From Nocardia arthritidis NBRC 100137 (GTDB lineage Bacteria > Actinomycetota > Actinomycetes > Mycobacteriales > Mycobacteriaceae): DNA of 37,056 nt. This document shows positions 6,564 to 14,234 of the stretch, piece by piece (position 1 is the stretch's first letter; the number at the start of each line of letters is the position of its first letter). The notes beneath the pieces are model-generated. The model worked only from the letters and a program-made list of their open reading frames with translations. It made no database searches and was not told where the DNA came from. The stretch covers positions 1 to 37,056 of the forward strand of contig NZ_BDBB01000061.1 in assembly GCF_001612765.1 (NCBI RefSeq), given 5' to 3'. A program made the translations under genes and the position numbers.

Positions 6564-7928
6564 ATGGAATTCATCTCGCCGGTGGACGCCCTGTTCCTCA
6601 TCGCGGAATCACGCGAGCATCCGATGCATGTCGGTTCGCTGTCGATCTTCGATCCCGCGGACGGCACCGGACCCGAGTTCGCCCGGCGCGCACACGCGAC
6701 GCTGGCGGGCGACCAGGATTTTCACCCCATGTTCCGCAAGCGCCCGGCTCGCCTCCTCGGGACGCCCCAGCTGGCCTGGACCGTGGACAGCGCCGTCGAA
6801 CTGGACTACCACGTCCAACGGTGGGCGCTGCCGGAATCGGGTGGCCTGGACGCCCTAACCGAGATGGCCGCCGGCCTGCACAGCACCCTGCTCGACCGGC
6901 ACCGGCCGCTGTGGGAGGCGCACCTGATCGAAGGGCTCGCCGGCGACCGGGTGGGCTTGTACGCGAAGATGCACCACGCGCTCATCGACGGCGTCGGCGC
7001 GCAACGCCTGTTGCAGCGCACGCTCAGCACCGATCCCGAGTCCGGTGCCGCGCTGGTCCCCTGGCATCTGCCGCCGTCGACGGGGCACCGGGAGCACGCA
7101 CCGCGCAGGCATACCCTCGGCACCCGCGCGCGTGCGCTGCTCGCCGCGGCGGGCTCGGCCTCTTCGGCGCTGCGCCTGGCCCGTACCGCGCTGGTCGAGC
7201 AACAGCTGACACTGCCCTTCGCCGCACCGCGCACCATGTTCAACGTCCCGATCGGCGGAGCCCGCCGCTGCGCCGCCCGCTCGTGGCCGCTGGATCGGAT
7301 CCGCCAGGTCAAGAAGATGACCGGCACGACGCTCAACGATGTGGTGCTGGCCATGTCGGCGGGCGCGCTGCGCACCTATCTGCTCGAACACCTCGCCCTG
7401 CCGGACAAGCCGCTGATCGCCATGGTTCCGGTTTCGCTGCGCCCCGAATCCGACGACGGGGGCAGCGGGGGCAATGCGGTGGCGGCGCTGCTGTGCAACC
7501 TCGCCACCGACCTGCCCGACCCGGCCGCGCGGCTGACGGCGATCAGCTCGTCGATGCACCGCAGCAAGGAGATCTATCGCACGCTCTCCCCCGTGCAGGC
7601 GGTCTCGCTCTCGGCGCTGACCCTGAGTCCGCTCGCCCTGTCACTGCTGCTCCCGGCCACGGTCGCGCTGACCAGCCCGCCGTTCAACATCGTCATCTCC
7701 AACATCCCCGGGCCGCGCGAGCCCCAGTACTGGAACGGCGCGCGCGTCGCCGCCAGTTATCCGCTGTCGATCCCCCTGGACGGGCAGGCGGTGAACATCA
7801 CCCTCACCAGCAATGCCGACAGCCTGGACATCGGCATCGTCGCCTGCCGCCGCAGCGTGCCGGACGTGGCCAGGCTGCTCGACCACTTGGAATCCGCGTT
7901 GACCGACCTCGAGGACACCGTCTACTGA
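6564..7928 (+). CDS. Wax ester synthase/diacylglycerol acyltransferase (WS/DGAT)
   Basis: The enzyme joins an acyl-CoA to a diacylglycerol or fatty alcohol to make triacylglycerol or wax ester. The 454 residues match the usual family length. The start MEFISPVDALFLIAESREHPMHVG is the conserved N-terminus. The active site HHALIDG is at 137-143, with His138 the expected catalytic base. The C-terminal domain has NDVVLAMSAGALRTYL, PVSLRPE and FNIVISNIPGPREPQYWNGA, all family blocks. ATG 6564 has AGGAGGG nine nt upstream. The convergent neighbour is an acyl-CoA synthetase that could supply its substrate. Related mycobacterial enzymes make storage triacylglycerol; most genomes have many copies, so the exact substrate cannot be told. 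Confidence 0.95.
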   Translation: MEFISPVDALFLIAESREHPMHVGSLSIFDPADGTGPEFARRAHATLAGDQDFHPMFRKRPARLLGTPQLAWTVDSAVELDYHVQRWALPESGGLDALTEMAAGLHSTLLDRHRPLWEAHLIEGLAGDRVGLYAKMHHALIDGVGAQRLLQRTLSTDPESGAALVPWHLPPSTGHREHAPRRHTLGTRARALLAAAGSASSALRLARTALVEQQLTLPFAAPRTMFNVPIGGARRCAARSWPLDRIRQVKKMTGTTLNDVVLAMSAGALRTYLLEHLALPDKPLIAMVPVSLRPESDDGGSGGNAVAALLCNLATDLPDPAARLTAISSSMHRSKEIYRTLSPVQAVSLSALTLSPLALSLLLPATVALTSPPFNIVISNIPGPREPQYWNGARVAASYPLSIPLDGQAVNITLTSNADSLDIGIVACRRSVPDVARLLDHLESALTDLEDTVY

Positions 7929-7995
7929 CCGGAGGCCACGCCGCCGCACAGCGGCCCGCCGACGGCGGCCGGGCAGCCGGATCGCCGCTCGGAGG

Positions 7996-10116
7996 TCAGG
8001 ACGAACTCGCCGTCCCGAGCCCGTTGATCGACGGCGGCAGCTCCGGCTTCGCCGCACCGGGACCGGCCAGCAGGCGCTTGAGGATTTTGCCGGTGTCGCC
8101 GCGCGGCAGCACCGAGAGGAAGGTGACCTCACGCGGGACCGAGAACCGGCTCAAACGGTTGCGAATGTAGGTGCGGACCATGTCCGAATCGAGCCCCGAC
8201 CCTTCGCGTTTCACCACGAAGGCCACCAGCCGCTGACCGAATTCGTGATCCGGCACACCGACCACCGCGACGTCGCTGACCTGCGGCAAGTGCGCCAGCG
8301 CCTCTTCGACGGGGCGCGGGAAGACGTTCTCGCCGCCGGAGATGATCATCTCGTCGTCCCGGCCCGCGATGAACAACCGGCCCGAGGCGTCCAGATAGCC
8401 GAGGTCGCCGGTGTCGAGCATGCCGTGCGCCTCATCCGGCGGCGCCGAGTTGACGTAACCGTCGAACAGCATGTGGTTGCCGACGAAGATGTGCCCGGTG
8501 GCGCCGATCGGCAACCTGCGGTGGTCCGGCCCGAGCACGGCGACCTTGGTGCCCAGCGGGGGGCGCCCGGCCGTGGTCGGCGAGGTGTGCAGGTCATCAG
8601 GGGTCGCGATGGTCGCCCACGAGACTTCGGTGGAACCGTAGACGTTGTAGAGGACGTCGCCGTACGCCTCCATGAATCGCTCGACGGTCGCGCCCGCCAG
8701 CGGCGCGCCGCAGCTGATCATGTGCCGCAGGCTGGAGGTGTCGTAGCGGGCGCGCACGTGCGCGGGCAGATCGAGGATGCGCTGCACCATGGTCGGCACG
8801 ACGATCACCGTGTTGACGCGGTGCTCGGCGATGCCGCGCAGGCAGTCCTCCGCGTCGAACCGTCCCGTCAGCACCACGGTCGCGCGCAGCGCGGTGCTCA
8901 GCTGCAGCCCGGCCAGCCCCCAGGTGTGGAACAGCGGCGCCGGGATCAGCATGGTCTCGTTCATCTGCATCGGGATACGCGACAACAAGGCCGCGATGGA
9001 CCCGAAGCCCTTCGGATGCGGCCTGCGCGCTCCCTTCGGCGTCCCGCTGGTCCCCGAGGTGAGCACGATGAGCCGCCCCGGCTGGGCGGGCGTGCGGAAG
9101 GTGGTGTGCCCCTGGGCCACGAGTTGATCCACGGTTGTCCGCTCGGGCACCGGGGGCCGTTCGTCGGTGTTGTAGCGCGGGATGTCGGCGTGCAGGTAGC
9201 GCACCAACTCCTCCAGGTCACCGTCGACGAACAGCGCCGAAAGGCGGTCGCGCTGGACGATCTCCTCGATGGTGCGGCCCGCCAGCCCGGCGTTCAGCAG
9301 GGCGACGTCCACACCGAGTTTTCCCGCGGCGACCATGCATTCGACCATCGCCGCGTGGTTGCGCGCCAGCAGTCCGATGGCGTCACCGGGGCCGAGACCG
9401 TGCGCGGCCATCGCGCCTGCCAGCGCATTGGTCCGCTCGTGCATGTCGGCGAAGGATCGGGTGCCGTGGTCGTCGATGATCGCGATCCGGTCCGGTGCGT
9501 ACGCCGCGCCCGCCGCGTATCCGCCCGCCAGGTTGAAACCCCACTTCGCCAGTGAACGCAGCTGTTTGAAGCTGCGATCGAGACGAACCGGCAGCACGAC
9601 GCCGCTGGCCACCATCTGCCGCGCGACGCCCGCGTTGCGCCGGATCGGCGAATCCTCCCCGTTGACCACCAGGGAGGTCCGCGCGCCCTTGGCGACGTCG
9701 GCCACCCGCTTCAATCCACTCTTGGTCCATTCCGCGATCGCCACATTGGACAGCTCCGCCACGCGGGGGTGCACGCGGCTGGGCGCGAAATAGGTGACCG
9801 TGACCTTGGTGCGCTCCTCGTCGCCGTGTAGTCGCACCGACGCGAAGCTGCCCAACGCGGCGTACTGCATCTCGAAGCTCTCGTACCAGCGGCCCACGCT
9901 GATTCGGATCTGGTGGGTGCGGATGCCGGACTCATAGGTGCCGACGCGCATCTGCCAGACCACGTTCCCGTCGGCCGACTGGATCTGCTCACACGCGCCG
10001 ATACCGGTGAACATGCGCGGATATGTCTGCGGTTCGAGCAGCAGGTCCCAGATGGTCTTGCGGGCGATAGCGAATTCGGCGACTACATCGATGACGTCGG
10101 TAACCAACTTGTGCAC
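7996..10116 (-). CDS. Acyl-CoA synthetase (AMP-binding) with N-terminal SRPBCC domain
   Basis: The 706-residue protein activates a carboxylic acid, probably a fatty acid, to its CoA ester. Residues about 1-145 form an SRPBCC/START-like domain (VVAEFAIARKTIWDLLLEP, TYPRMFTGIGACEQ, and the last helix near 120-145). Residues about 190-690 are a complete adenylating enzyme: TSGTSGTPKG (353-362), YGSTE (493-497), TGDLG (569-573), GRDDEMIISGGENVFP (585-600), and C-terminal GDTGKILK with catalytic Lys677. Standard synthetases lack the first domain; such a hydrophobic pocket could hold or hand over the acyl substrate, which is inference. GTG 10116 is the start because an in-frame stop lies upstream; its ribosome site is weak. 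A TTGACC-N17-TACAAA pair near 10157-10185 is a possible promoter. The gene converges on the WS/DGAT gene. Confidence 0.92.
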   Translation of the reverse strand: MHKLVTDVIDVVAEFAIARKTIWDLLLEPQTYPRMFTGIGACEQIQSADGNVVWQMRVGTYESGIRTHQIRISVGRWYESFEMQYAALGSFASVRLHGDEERTKVTVTYFAPSRVHPRVAELSNVAIAEWTKSGLKRVADVAKGARTSLVVNGEDSPIRRNAGVARQMVASGVVLPVRLDRSFKQLRSLAKWGFNLAGGYAAGAAYAPDRIAIIDDHGTRSFADMHERTNALAGAMAAHGLGPGDAIGLLARNHAAMVECMVAAGKLGVDVALLNAGLAGRTIEEIVQRDRLSALFVDGDLEELVRYLHADIPRYNTDERPPVPERTTVDQLVAQGHTTFRTPAQPGRLIVLTSGTSGTPKGARRPHPKGFGSIAALLSRIPMQMNETMLIPAPLFHTWGLAGLQLSTALRATVVLTGRFDAEDCLRGIAEHRVNTVIVVPTMVQRILDLPAHVRARYDTSSLRHMISCGAPLAGATVERFMEAYGDVLYNVYGSTEVSWATIATPDDLHTSPTTAGRPPLGTKVAVLGPDHRRLPIGATGHIFVGNHMLFDGYVNSAPPDEAHGMLDTGDLGYLDASGRLFIAGRDDEMIISGGENVFPRPVEEALAHLPQVSDVAVVGVPDHEFGQRLVAFVVKREGSGLDSDMVRTYIRNRLSRFSVPREVTFLSVLPRGDTGKILKRLLAGPGAAKPELPPSINGLGTASSS

Positions 10117-10400
10117 TTCTCGTCGGCCGGTTCGAAGAACTTCGGGTCGGCGGGTAGCTCCTTTGTAACGTCAGTCACAGGTAAGGTCAAGTAGCTCGGG
10201 CCTCGCCGCCACTACCAGCGCCACGCAGGAAATACCCTGCGATTGCCCAGCATTCACCTGGGGCTGGGAACCGGCCCAATTCCCCCGCGCGAAGCCTGTG
10301 AATGAACCCAACGATCACCGAAACTCCCGCCCGGCGGTGACGGCCGCTCCTAACGTCGCAGACGCCTGCTCGGCAGGACCGCCCGCTGGCTGGAGAGATT

Positions 10401-10634
10401 ATGGATCACAACCCCGCACGACGCATCGCGCACTCCCGCGCCGAGGAGATCCTCGACTTCTTCGGCAAATGCCGAGCGTGCGGCTATCCCGCTTACGCGG
10501 AGAGCACCACATTGCGCTACGACAACGGCGATATGGAGACCAAGGTCATCGCCAGCTGCGCGTTGCCGTGCGGCTGGACGGGCGAGGTGTCCGCGACCCC
10601 GATGACCGGCTCGGCCGCCCGCCCCCGCACGTAG
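10401..10634 (+). CDS. Small four-cysteine (zinc-ribbon-like) protein
   Basis: This 77-residue protein has four cysteines arranged as CxxC (Cys24, Cys27, in FGKCRACGYPAYAES) and CxxxC (Cys53, Cys57, in ASCALPCGWTGE), about 25 residues apart. This suggests a small zinc-binding fold. The start at ATG 10401 has GGAGAG five nt upstream. I do not recognise a named family. It ends five bp before the convergent sigma-factor gene. The 284 nt upstream is shared with the divergent acyl-CoA synthetase gene and holds two small dyads (10224-10241 and 10246-10268). Confidence 0.75.
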   Translation: MDHNPARRIAHSRAEEILDFFGKCRACGYPAYAESTTLRYDNGDMETKVIASCALPCGWTGEVSATPMTGSAARPRT

Positions 10635-10639
10635 GGAAC

Positions 10640-11479
10640 TCAGGCCGCGCGCGAGGCGAGTTCGTCGGAACCGAGCGCGCGCTTGCGCAGCTCGCCCAGG
10701 ATCCGGGCGAGGATGCGCGACACCTGCATTTGGGACACGCCCAGTTCTTCCGCGATCTGAGTCTGGGTCCGGCACTCGTAGAAGCGCATGATCAGCACCT
10801 GTCGATCGCGCGGCGGCAGCTCGGCGATCAGGGGACGCACCGCCATCGCCTGCTCCAGCAGGTCGTAGCACGGCTCCTCGGCGCCGAGCGTGTCGGCGAG
10901 CGCCTGCGGCGCACCGTCGCCGTCCTCGCGGCCACCGGCATCCAGCGAATTGGTCTGGTAGGCGTTGCTCGCGATGAGCGCCTGGGTGACCTCGCCGAGT
11001 TCGACGTCCAATTCCTCGGCGATCTCCCGCGCCGTCGGCATCCGCCCGAGGCGGTGCGACAACGTCTCGGTGGCCGGGCCGATGCGCAGCTGAATCTCCT
11101 TGAGCCTGCGCGGAACTCGCAATGACCACGTGTTGTCCCGGAAGTGCCTGCGCACCTCGCCCATGATGGTGGGGACCGCGAAGCCGAGGAAGGAACTCCC
11201 GCGGGAGACGTCGAAACGGTCCACCGCGAGCACCAGCCCGACCCGGGCGATCTGCAGCAGGTCCTCGTAGGACTCACCGCGGCCGGAGAACTTGCGGGCG
11301 ATGTGTTCGGCGAGCGGAAGACACCGTCGCGTCACCTCCTCGCGCAGCGCGGCGCGATGCGGATCGCCCTCCTCCATCGAGGCCATCTTCTCGAACCACG
11401 GTTCGATGTTGTCGTAGCTGTCCCCTGCGCGCTTACGGCCCGTCGTGCCATTCCCGTCGGTCGTGAACTCACGTGTCAT
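10640..11479 (-). CDS. Alternative RNA polymerase sigma factor, SigB/SigF type
   Basis: This 279-residue sigma-70-family protein has the group-3 (general stress) architecture. Region 2 reads LAEHIARKFSGRGESYEDLLQIARVGLVLAVDRFD and FAVPTIMGEVRRHFRDNTWSLRVPRRLKE. Region 3 contains LGRMPTAREIAEELDVE. Region 4 contains LPPRDRQVLIMRFYECRTQTQIAEELGVSQMQVSRILARIL. ATG 11479 has GAGGA seven nt upstream and overlaps the end of the anti-sigma gene by 11 nt; a frame 24 residues longer is unlikely. Third gene of the dps-rsbW-sig operon, it probably reads the GTTTAT-N12-GGGTAG promoter upstream of dps, making the operon autoregulated. Whether it is the direct equivalent of mycobacterial SigF or one of several Nocardia paralogues cannot be decided here. 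Confidence 0.93.
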   Translation of the reverse strand: MTREFTTDGNGTTGRKRAGDSYDNIEPWFEKMASMEEGDPHRAALREEVTRRCLPLAEHIARKFSGRGESYEDLLQIARVGLVLAVDRFDVSRGSSFLGFAVPTIMGEVRRHFRDNTWSLRVPRRLKEIQLRIGPATETLSHRLGRMPTAREIAEELDVELGEVTQALIASNAYQTNSLDAGGREDGDGAPQALADTLGAEEPCYDLLEQAMAVRPLIAELPPRDRQVLIMRFYECRTQTQIAEELGVSQMQVSRILARILGELRKRALGSDELASRAA

Positions 11480-11912
11480 CAAATGGTCCTCGTTCCCAAC
11501 TGAATTCGATAACGGTCGGATACCCGCCGATCTCGGAATCAAAAGGGTCACGAGAAATCGACAACGAACTGGTGAGCATGCGCACGAGTTCCCAGCTCAA
11601 CGGATCGCCTTCGGCCACCTCGTCACCGAACGCGGCGACGGAATCGACGCGCACACTCATCCGGCCCGCGCCGTAGGTGAACGCACAGCCCAGCACCGAG
11701 CCGGGCGCGGCGCCCACCAGCAGCATGGTGGCCGCCTCGTTGATCGCCAGGCGGATGTCCGCGGCCGCGTCGAACGGAACGTCGGCGACCAGGCAGACGG
11801 TGTCGGTCATCGCGCGGATCAGGGCCAGGTGTCGCGCGTCGGCCGGGATCCGCACCGCGACCGTGGTGGTCTCGGTGGCGGGCGCGCCGAACGCGCAGGT
11901 GATCACCCGCAT
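11469..11912 (-). CDS. RsbW-like anti-sigma factor
   Basis: The 147-residue protein has the expected size and position of an anti-sigma factor of the RsbW group, which holds its partner sigma factor inactive. The N-box region is visible (DIRLAINEAATMLLVG, about 62-77), preceded by helix RHLALIRAMTDTVC and followed by strands to VTVIEFSWERG-like residues. I do not see a clear D-x-G-x-G ATP motif in the second half (VDSVAAFGDEVAEGDPLSW takes its place). So ATP binding, or kinase action on an antagonist, may be reduced. Its ATG shares one base with the dps stop (TGATG) and its end overlaps the sigma gene, which fixes stoichiometry by coupled translation. No anti-anti-sigma gene is in the window. 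Confidence 0.85.
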   Translation of the reverse strand: MRVITCAFGAPATETTTVAVRIPADARHLALIRAMTDTVCLVADVPFDAAADIRLAINEAATMLLVGAAPGSVLGCAFTYGAGRMSVRVDSVAAFGDEVAEGDPLSWELVRMLTSSLSISRDPFDSEIGGYPTVIEFSWERGPFDDT

Positions 11913-12391
11913 CAGACCGTGGCGAGCTGCGCTTGCCACATCCAGTGCAACTGCTCCAGTCGCGCCGCGATCGCCAGGAACAGATCCTGGGTTACCGGAT
12001 CGGCCTTCTCGGTGGCCGCGATCCGCTCACGCAGCCGCTTGATCACGGCGGCGAGGTTGGCGACGATCGTGTCGATGATGTCGGTGTCCTGCTGCCAGCC
12101 CTCACCGATACCGATCGCGCCGGAATCCTTGGCCACGGTTCCCGCGCGCCCGTCCGGGCTGACCCCGACGGCGGTGGCGCGTTCCGCGGCCGCGTCCGTG
12201 AACTCCCGTGCCACGGTCACCAATTCGTCCAGCGCGAGGTGCACCGACCGGAAGTTCGAGCCGACCACGTTCCAGTGCGCCTGCTTGGCGATCAGCGACA
12301 GGTCGATCAGATCGACCACCGTGTCCTGCAGAGACTCGCCCGCGATGCGCTGCTGCTCCGGGTCCAAGGTACTGGTGATGGGTTGGGACAT
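11912..12391 (-). CDS. dps: Dps-family DNA-protecting ferritin
   Basis: Dps forms a 12-subunit shell that oxidises and stores iron and shields DNA in starved or stressed cells. The 159-residue protein keeps the ferroxidase residues at the positions known in the M. smegmatis protein: His39 (QAHWNVVGSNFRSVH), His51, Asp66 and Glu70 (EFTDAAAERA). The family's Trp40 and the C-terminal helix QDLFLAIAARLEQLHWMWQAQL are also present. An AGAAAGG ribosome site lies nine nt before ATG 12391. It is the first gene of a three-gene operon with an anti-sigma and a sigma factor, an arrangement linking DNA protection directly to the stress switch. The promoter 42 nt upstream resembles those read by SigB/SigF. 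Confidence 0.95.
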   Translation of the reverse strand: MSQPITSTLDPEQQRIAGESLQDTVVDLIDLSLIAKQAHWNVVGSNFRSVHLALDELVTVAREFTDAAAERATAVGVSPDGRAGTVAKDSGAIGIGEGWQQDTDIIDTIVANLAAVIKRLRERIAATEKADPVTQDLFLAIAARLEQLHWMWQAQLATV

Positions 12392-12432
12392 CGTTGTGAA
12401 CCTTTCTGCCGTTCATCCGGGTCATCGACGGT

Positions 12433-12456
12433 CTACCCAGTCATGCCGCGATAAAC
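12433..12456 (-). promoter_or_regulatory. SigB/SigF-type promoter of the dps operon
   Basis: Read leftward, GTTTAT (12456-12451), a 12-bp spacer and GGGTAG (12438-12433) match the SigB-type consensus GTTTAA-N12-15-GGGTAT in ten of twelve positions. The -10 is about 42 nt from the dps ATG. Because the operon encodes a sigma factor of the type expected to read such a promoter, positive autoregulation is likely. That is inference from sequence. Confidence 0.65.
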
Positions 12457-12746
12457 CTCCCGGTAGGTCCAGCGGAGGGGAAACGGGTGGACGCCCCGGC
12501 GCCCCGCACGGGTCTGCGGCGGCCCGCCCGGGGGCGCACGGCTAACCCACCCGCGACGGCACCGACCACGGTGTCGGTGACGCTCGGCGCGGGAAGTGGA
12601 ACAGCACAGGTACGGGTGGCCGGCGCCGACCGACGGCGCCACGGGCCGGACTCGCTGCCGCAGGCTCCGCCGCGCTGACCGCACCCGGCCGGCCCGGAGC
12701 CGGCGCTGCACTATGGTGTGATCCACACAACACGGGGAGGTGCGTG
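12457..12746. other. Intergenic region between dps and the polyol dehydrogenase gene
   Basis: The stretch is GC-rich and carries no convincing gene. It contains a 7-bp-stem hairpin (GGCGCCG-accga-CGGCGCC, 12622-12640). Just before the dehydrogenase gene, a dyad GTGTG-atc-CACAC (12716-12728) overlaps a possible -10, TATGGT. The dyad could be the operator of a sugar-alcohol regulator, but no regulator gene is adjacent. Confidence 0.4.
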
Positions 12747-14234
12747 ATGCCGGAGCGGACCGCGACGCCTTTACGGGCGGCGACCGTGACGAAGTTCGCC
12801 GGTCGCGTCTCGACACCGACCTATGACCGATCCCGGATCTCGACCGGCATCGCGCATTTCGGGGTCGGCGGATTTCATCGAGCGCACCAGGCGATGTACG
12901 TCGACCGCCTGCTCGAGCGCGGGCTGGGTCAGGACTGGGGCATCTGCGGTGTCGGCGTACTGCCCGGTGATCGCCGGATGCGCGATGTGCTCCGGGCCCA
13001 GGACGGTTTGTACACGTTGTCGACGGTCGCGCCGGACGGCGCCTGGACCACGCGTGCGATCGGCTCCCTCGTCGAGTACCGGTACGCGCCCGATGATCCC
13101 GAGGCCGTCGTGGCGAAGCTCACCGATCCGGTCACCCGGATCGTCTCGCTCACCATCACCGAGGGCGGCTACCACATCGCCGCCGCTACCGGGGAATTCG
13201 ACGCCGACGACCCCGGCATCCGCGCCGATCTCGCCGGGAGCGCCCCGCCCGCCACCGTTTTCGGGCTTGTCACCGAAGCGCTGGCCCGGCGCCGAGCAGC
13301 GGGTATCGCGCCGTTCACCGTGCTGTCCTGCGACAACATCGAGGGCAACGGCGACGTCGCGCGCCGGATGTTCGGCGCGTTCGCCGCCCTGCGCGATCCC
13401 GGGCTCGGATCCTGGGTGGCGGAGCAGGTGCGCTTCCCGAATTCGATGGTGGACCGGATCACCCCGGTGACTCCCGCCGGGGCGACCGGAGAGGTCGAGC
13501 GCCGGTACGGGCTCATCGACCGTTGGCCGGTGGTGACCGAGCCGTTCGCCCAGTGGGTGCTGGAGGATTCGTTCGCGCTCGGCCGCCCGGCCTTCGAGGA
13601 AGTCGGGGTACAGGTCGTCGACGACGTCACCCCGTACGAACTGATGAAACTGCGGTTGCTGAACGCGAGCCACCAAGCGCTGTGCTACTTCGGATATCTG
13701 AGCGGCTACCGGCTCGTCCACGAAGCCGCACAGGACCCGGTCTTCCGGCGCTTCGTGCTGCGCTACATGGACGCCGAGGCGACGCCGACGCTGCGACCGG
13801 TGCCCGGGGTCGACTTGGACGCCTACAAGCGCACGCTACTGGACAGGTTCGCCAACCCCGCGATCGGCGACACCATCGCCCGGCTGTGCGCGGAATCCTC
13901 CGACCGCATCCCGAAGTGGCTGCTGCCGGTGGTCCGGGCGCAGCTCGCCACCGGCGGCGAGATCGACTGCGCGGCGGCGGTCGTCGCGAGCTGGGCACGC
14001 TATGCCGAGGGTGTCGACGAGCACGGGGCGGCGATCGAGATCGTGGACCGGCTCCGTGACCGGCTGACTCCCCTCGCACGGCGCCAACGCCAGCAGCCCA
14101 CCGCCTTCCTCGGCGAGCGCTCGCTGTTCGGCGACCTGATCGACCATCCCCGGTTCGTGACCGCGTATCTGGCCGCGCTGGACAGCCTGCGCACCAGAGG
14201 CGCCCACGCCACCGTCGAGGAGCTGGCCCGCTAG
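12747..14234 (+). CDS. Mannitol dehydrogenase family oxidoreductase (probably D-mannitol 2-dehydrogenase)
   Basis: The enzyme oxidises a polyol such as mannitol to the ketose (fructose) with NAD. The 495 residues match the long-chain mannitol dehydrogenase family. N-terminal GIAHFGVGGFHRAHQAMYVD carries the nucleotide-binding G-x-G-x-F-x-R-x-H block. The middle has SCDNIEGNGDVARRMF and FPNSMVDRITP. The active-site segment ELMKLRLLNASHQALCYFGY contains the family's K-x5-N-x2-H. The ribosome site GGGGAGG suits ATG 12747, although a GTG directly before it is also possible. Related enzymes act on mannitol, fructuronate, tagaturonate or arabinitol, so the substrate is tentative. No transport or kinase gene is nearby. 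Its TAG stop overlaps the stop of the convergent thioesterase gene. Confidence 0.92.
   Translation: MPERTATPLRAATVTKFAGRVSTPTYDRSRISTGIAHFGVGGFHRAHQAMYVDRLLERGLGQDWGICGVGVLPGDRRMRDVLRAQDGLYTLSTVAPDGAWTTRAIGSLVEYRYAPDDPEAVVAKLTDPVTRIVSLTITEGGYHIAAATGEFDADDPGIRADLAGSAPPATVFGLVTEALARRRAAGIAPFTVLSCDNIEGNGDVARRMFGAFAALRDPGLGSWVAEQVRFPNSMVDRITPVTPAGATGEVERRYGLIDRWPVVTEPFAQWVLEDSFALGRPAFEEVGVQVVDDVTPYELMKLRLLNASHQALCYFGYLSGYRLVHEAAQDPVFRRFVLRYMDAEATPTLRPVPGVDLDAYKRTLLDRFANPAIGDTIARLCAESSDRIPKWLLPVVRAQLATGGEIDCAAAVVASWARYAEGVDEHGAAIEIVDRLRDRLTPLARRQRQQPTAFLGERSLFGDLIDHPRFVTAYLAALDSLRTRGAHATVEELAR

Noticed and set aside
6473..8170. A 565-residue plus-strand frame.
   Set aside because: It is the out-of-frame shadow of the WS/DGAT gene; composition is Arg/Ala/Gly/Pro typical of a shifted GC-rich frame.
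8245..9555. A 436-residue plus-strand frame opposite the acyl-CoA synthetase.
   Set aside because: Antisense shadow without family motifs; the minus strand carries all adenylation motifs.
10232..10257. A perfect GGGTAT on the minus strand that could be a SigB-type -10 for the acyl-CoA synthetase gene.
   Set aside because: The -35 position reads GTGAAT at 14 bp, matching the GTTTAA consensus poorly.
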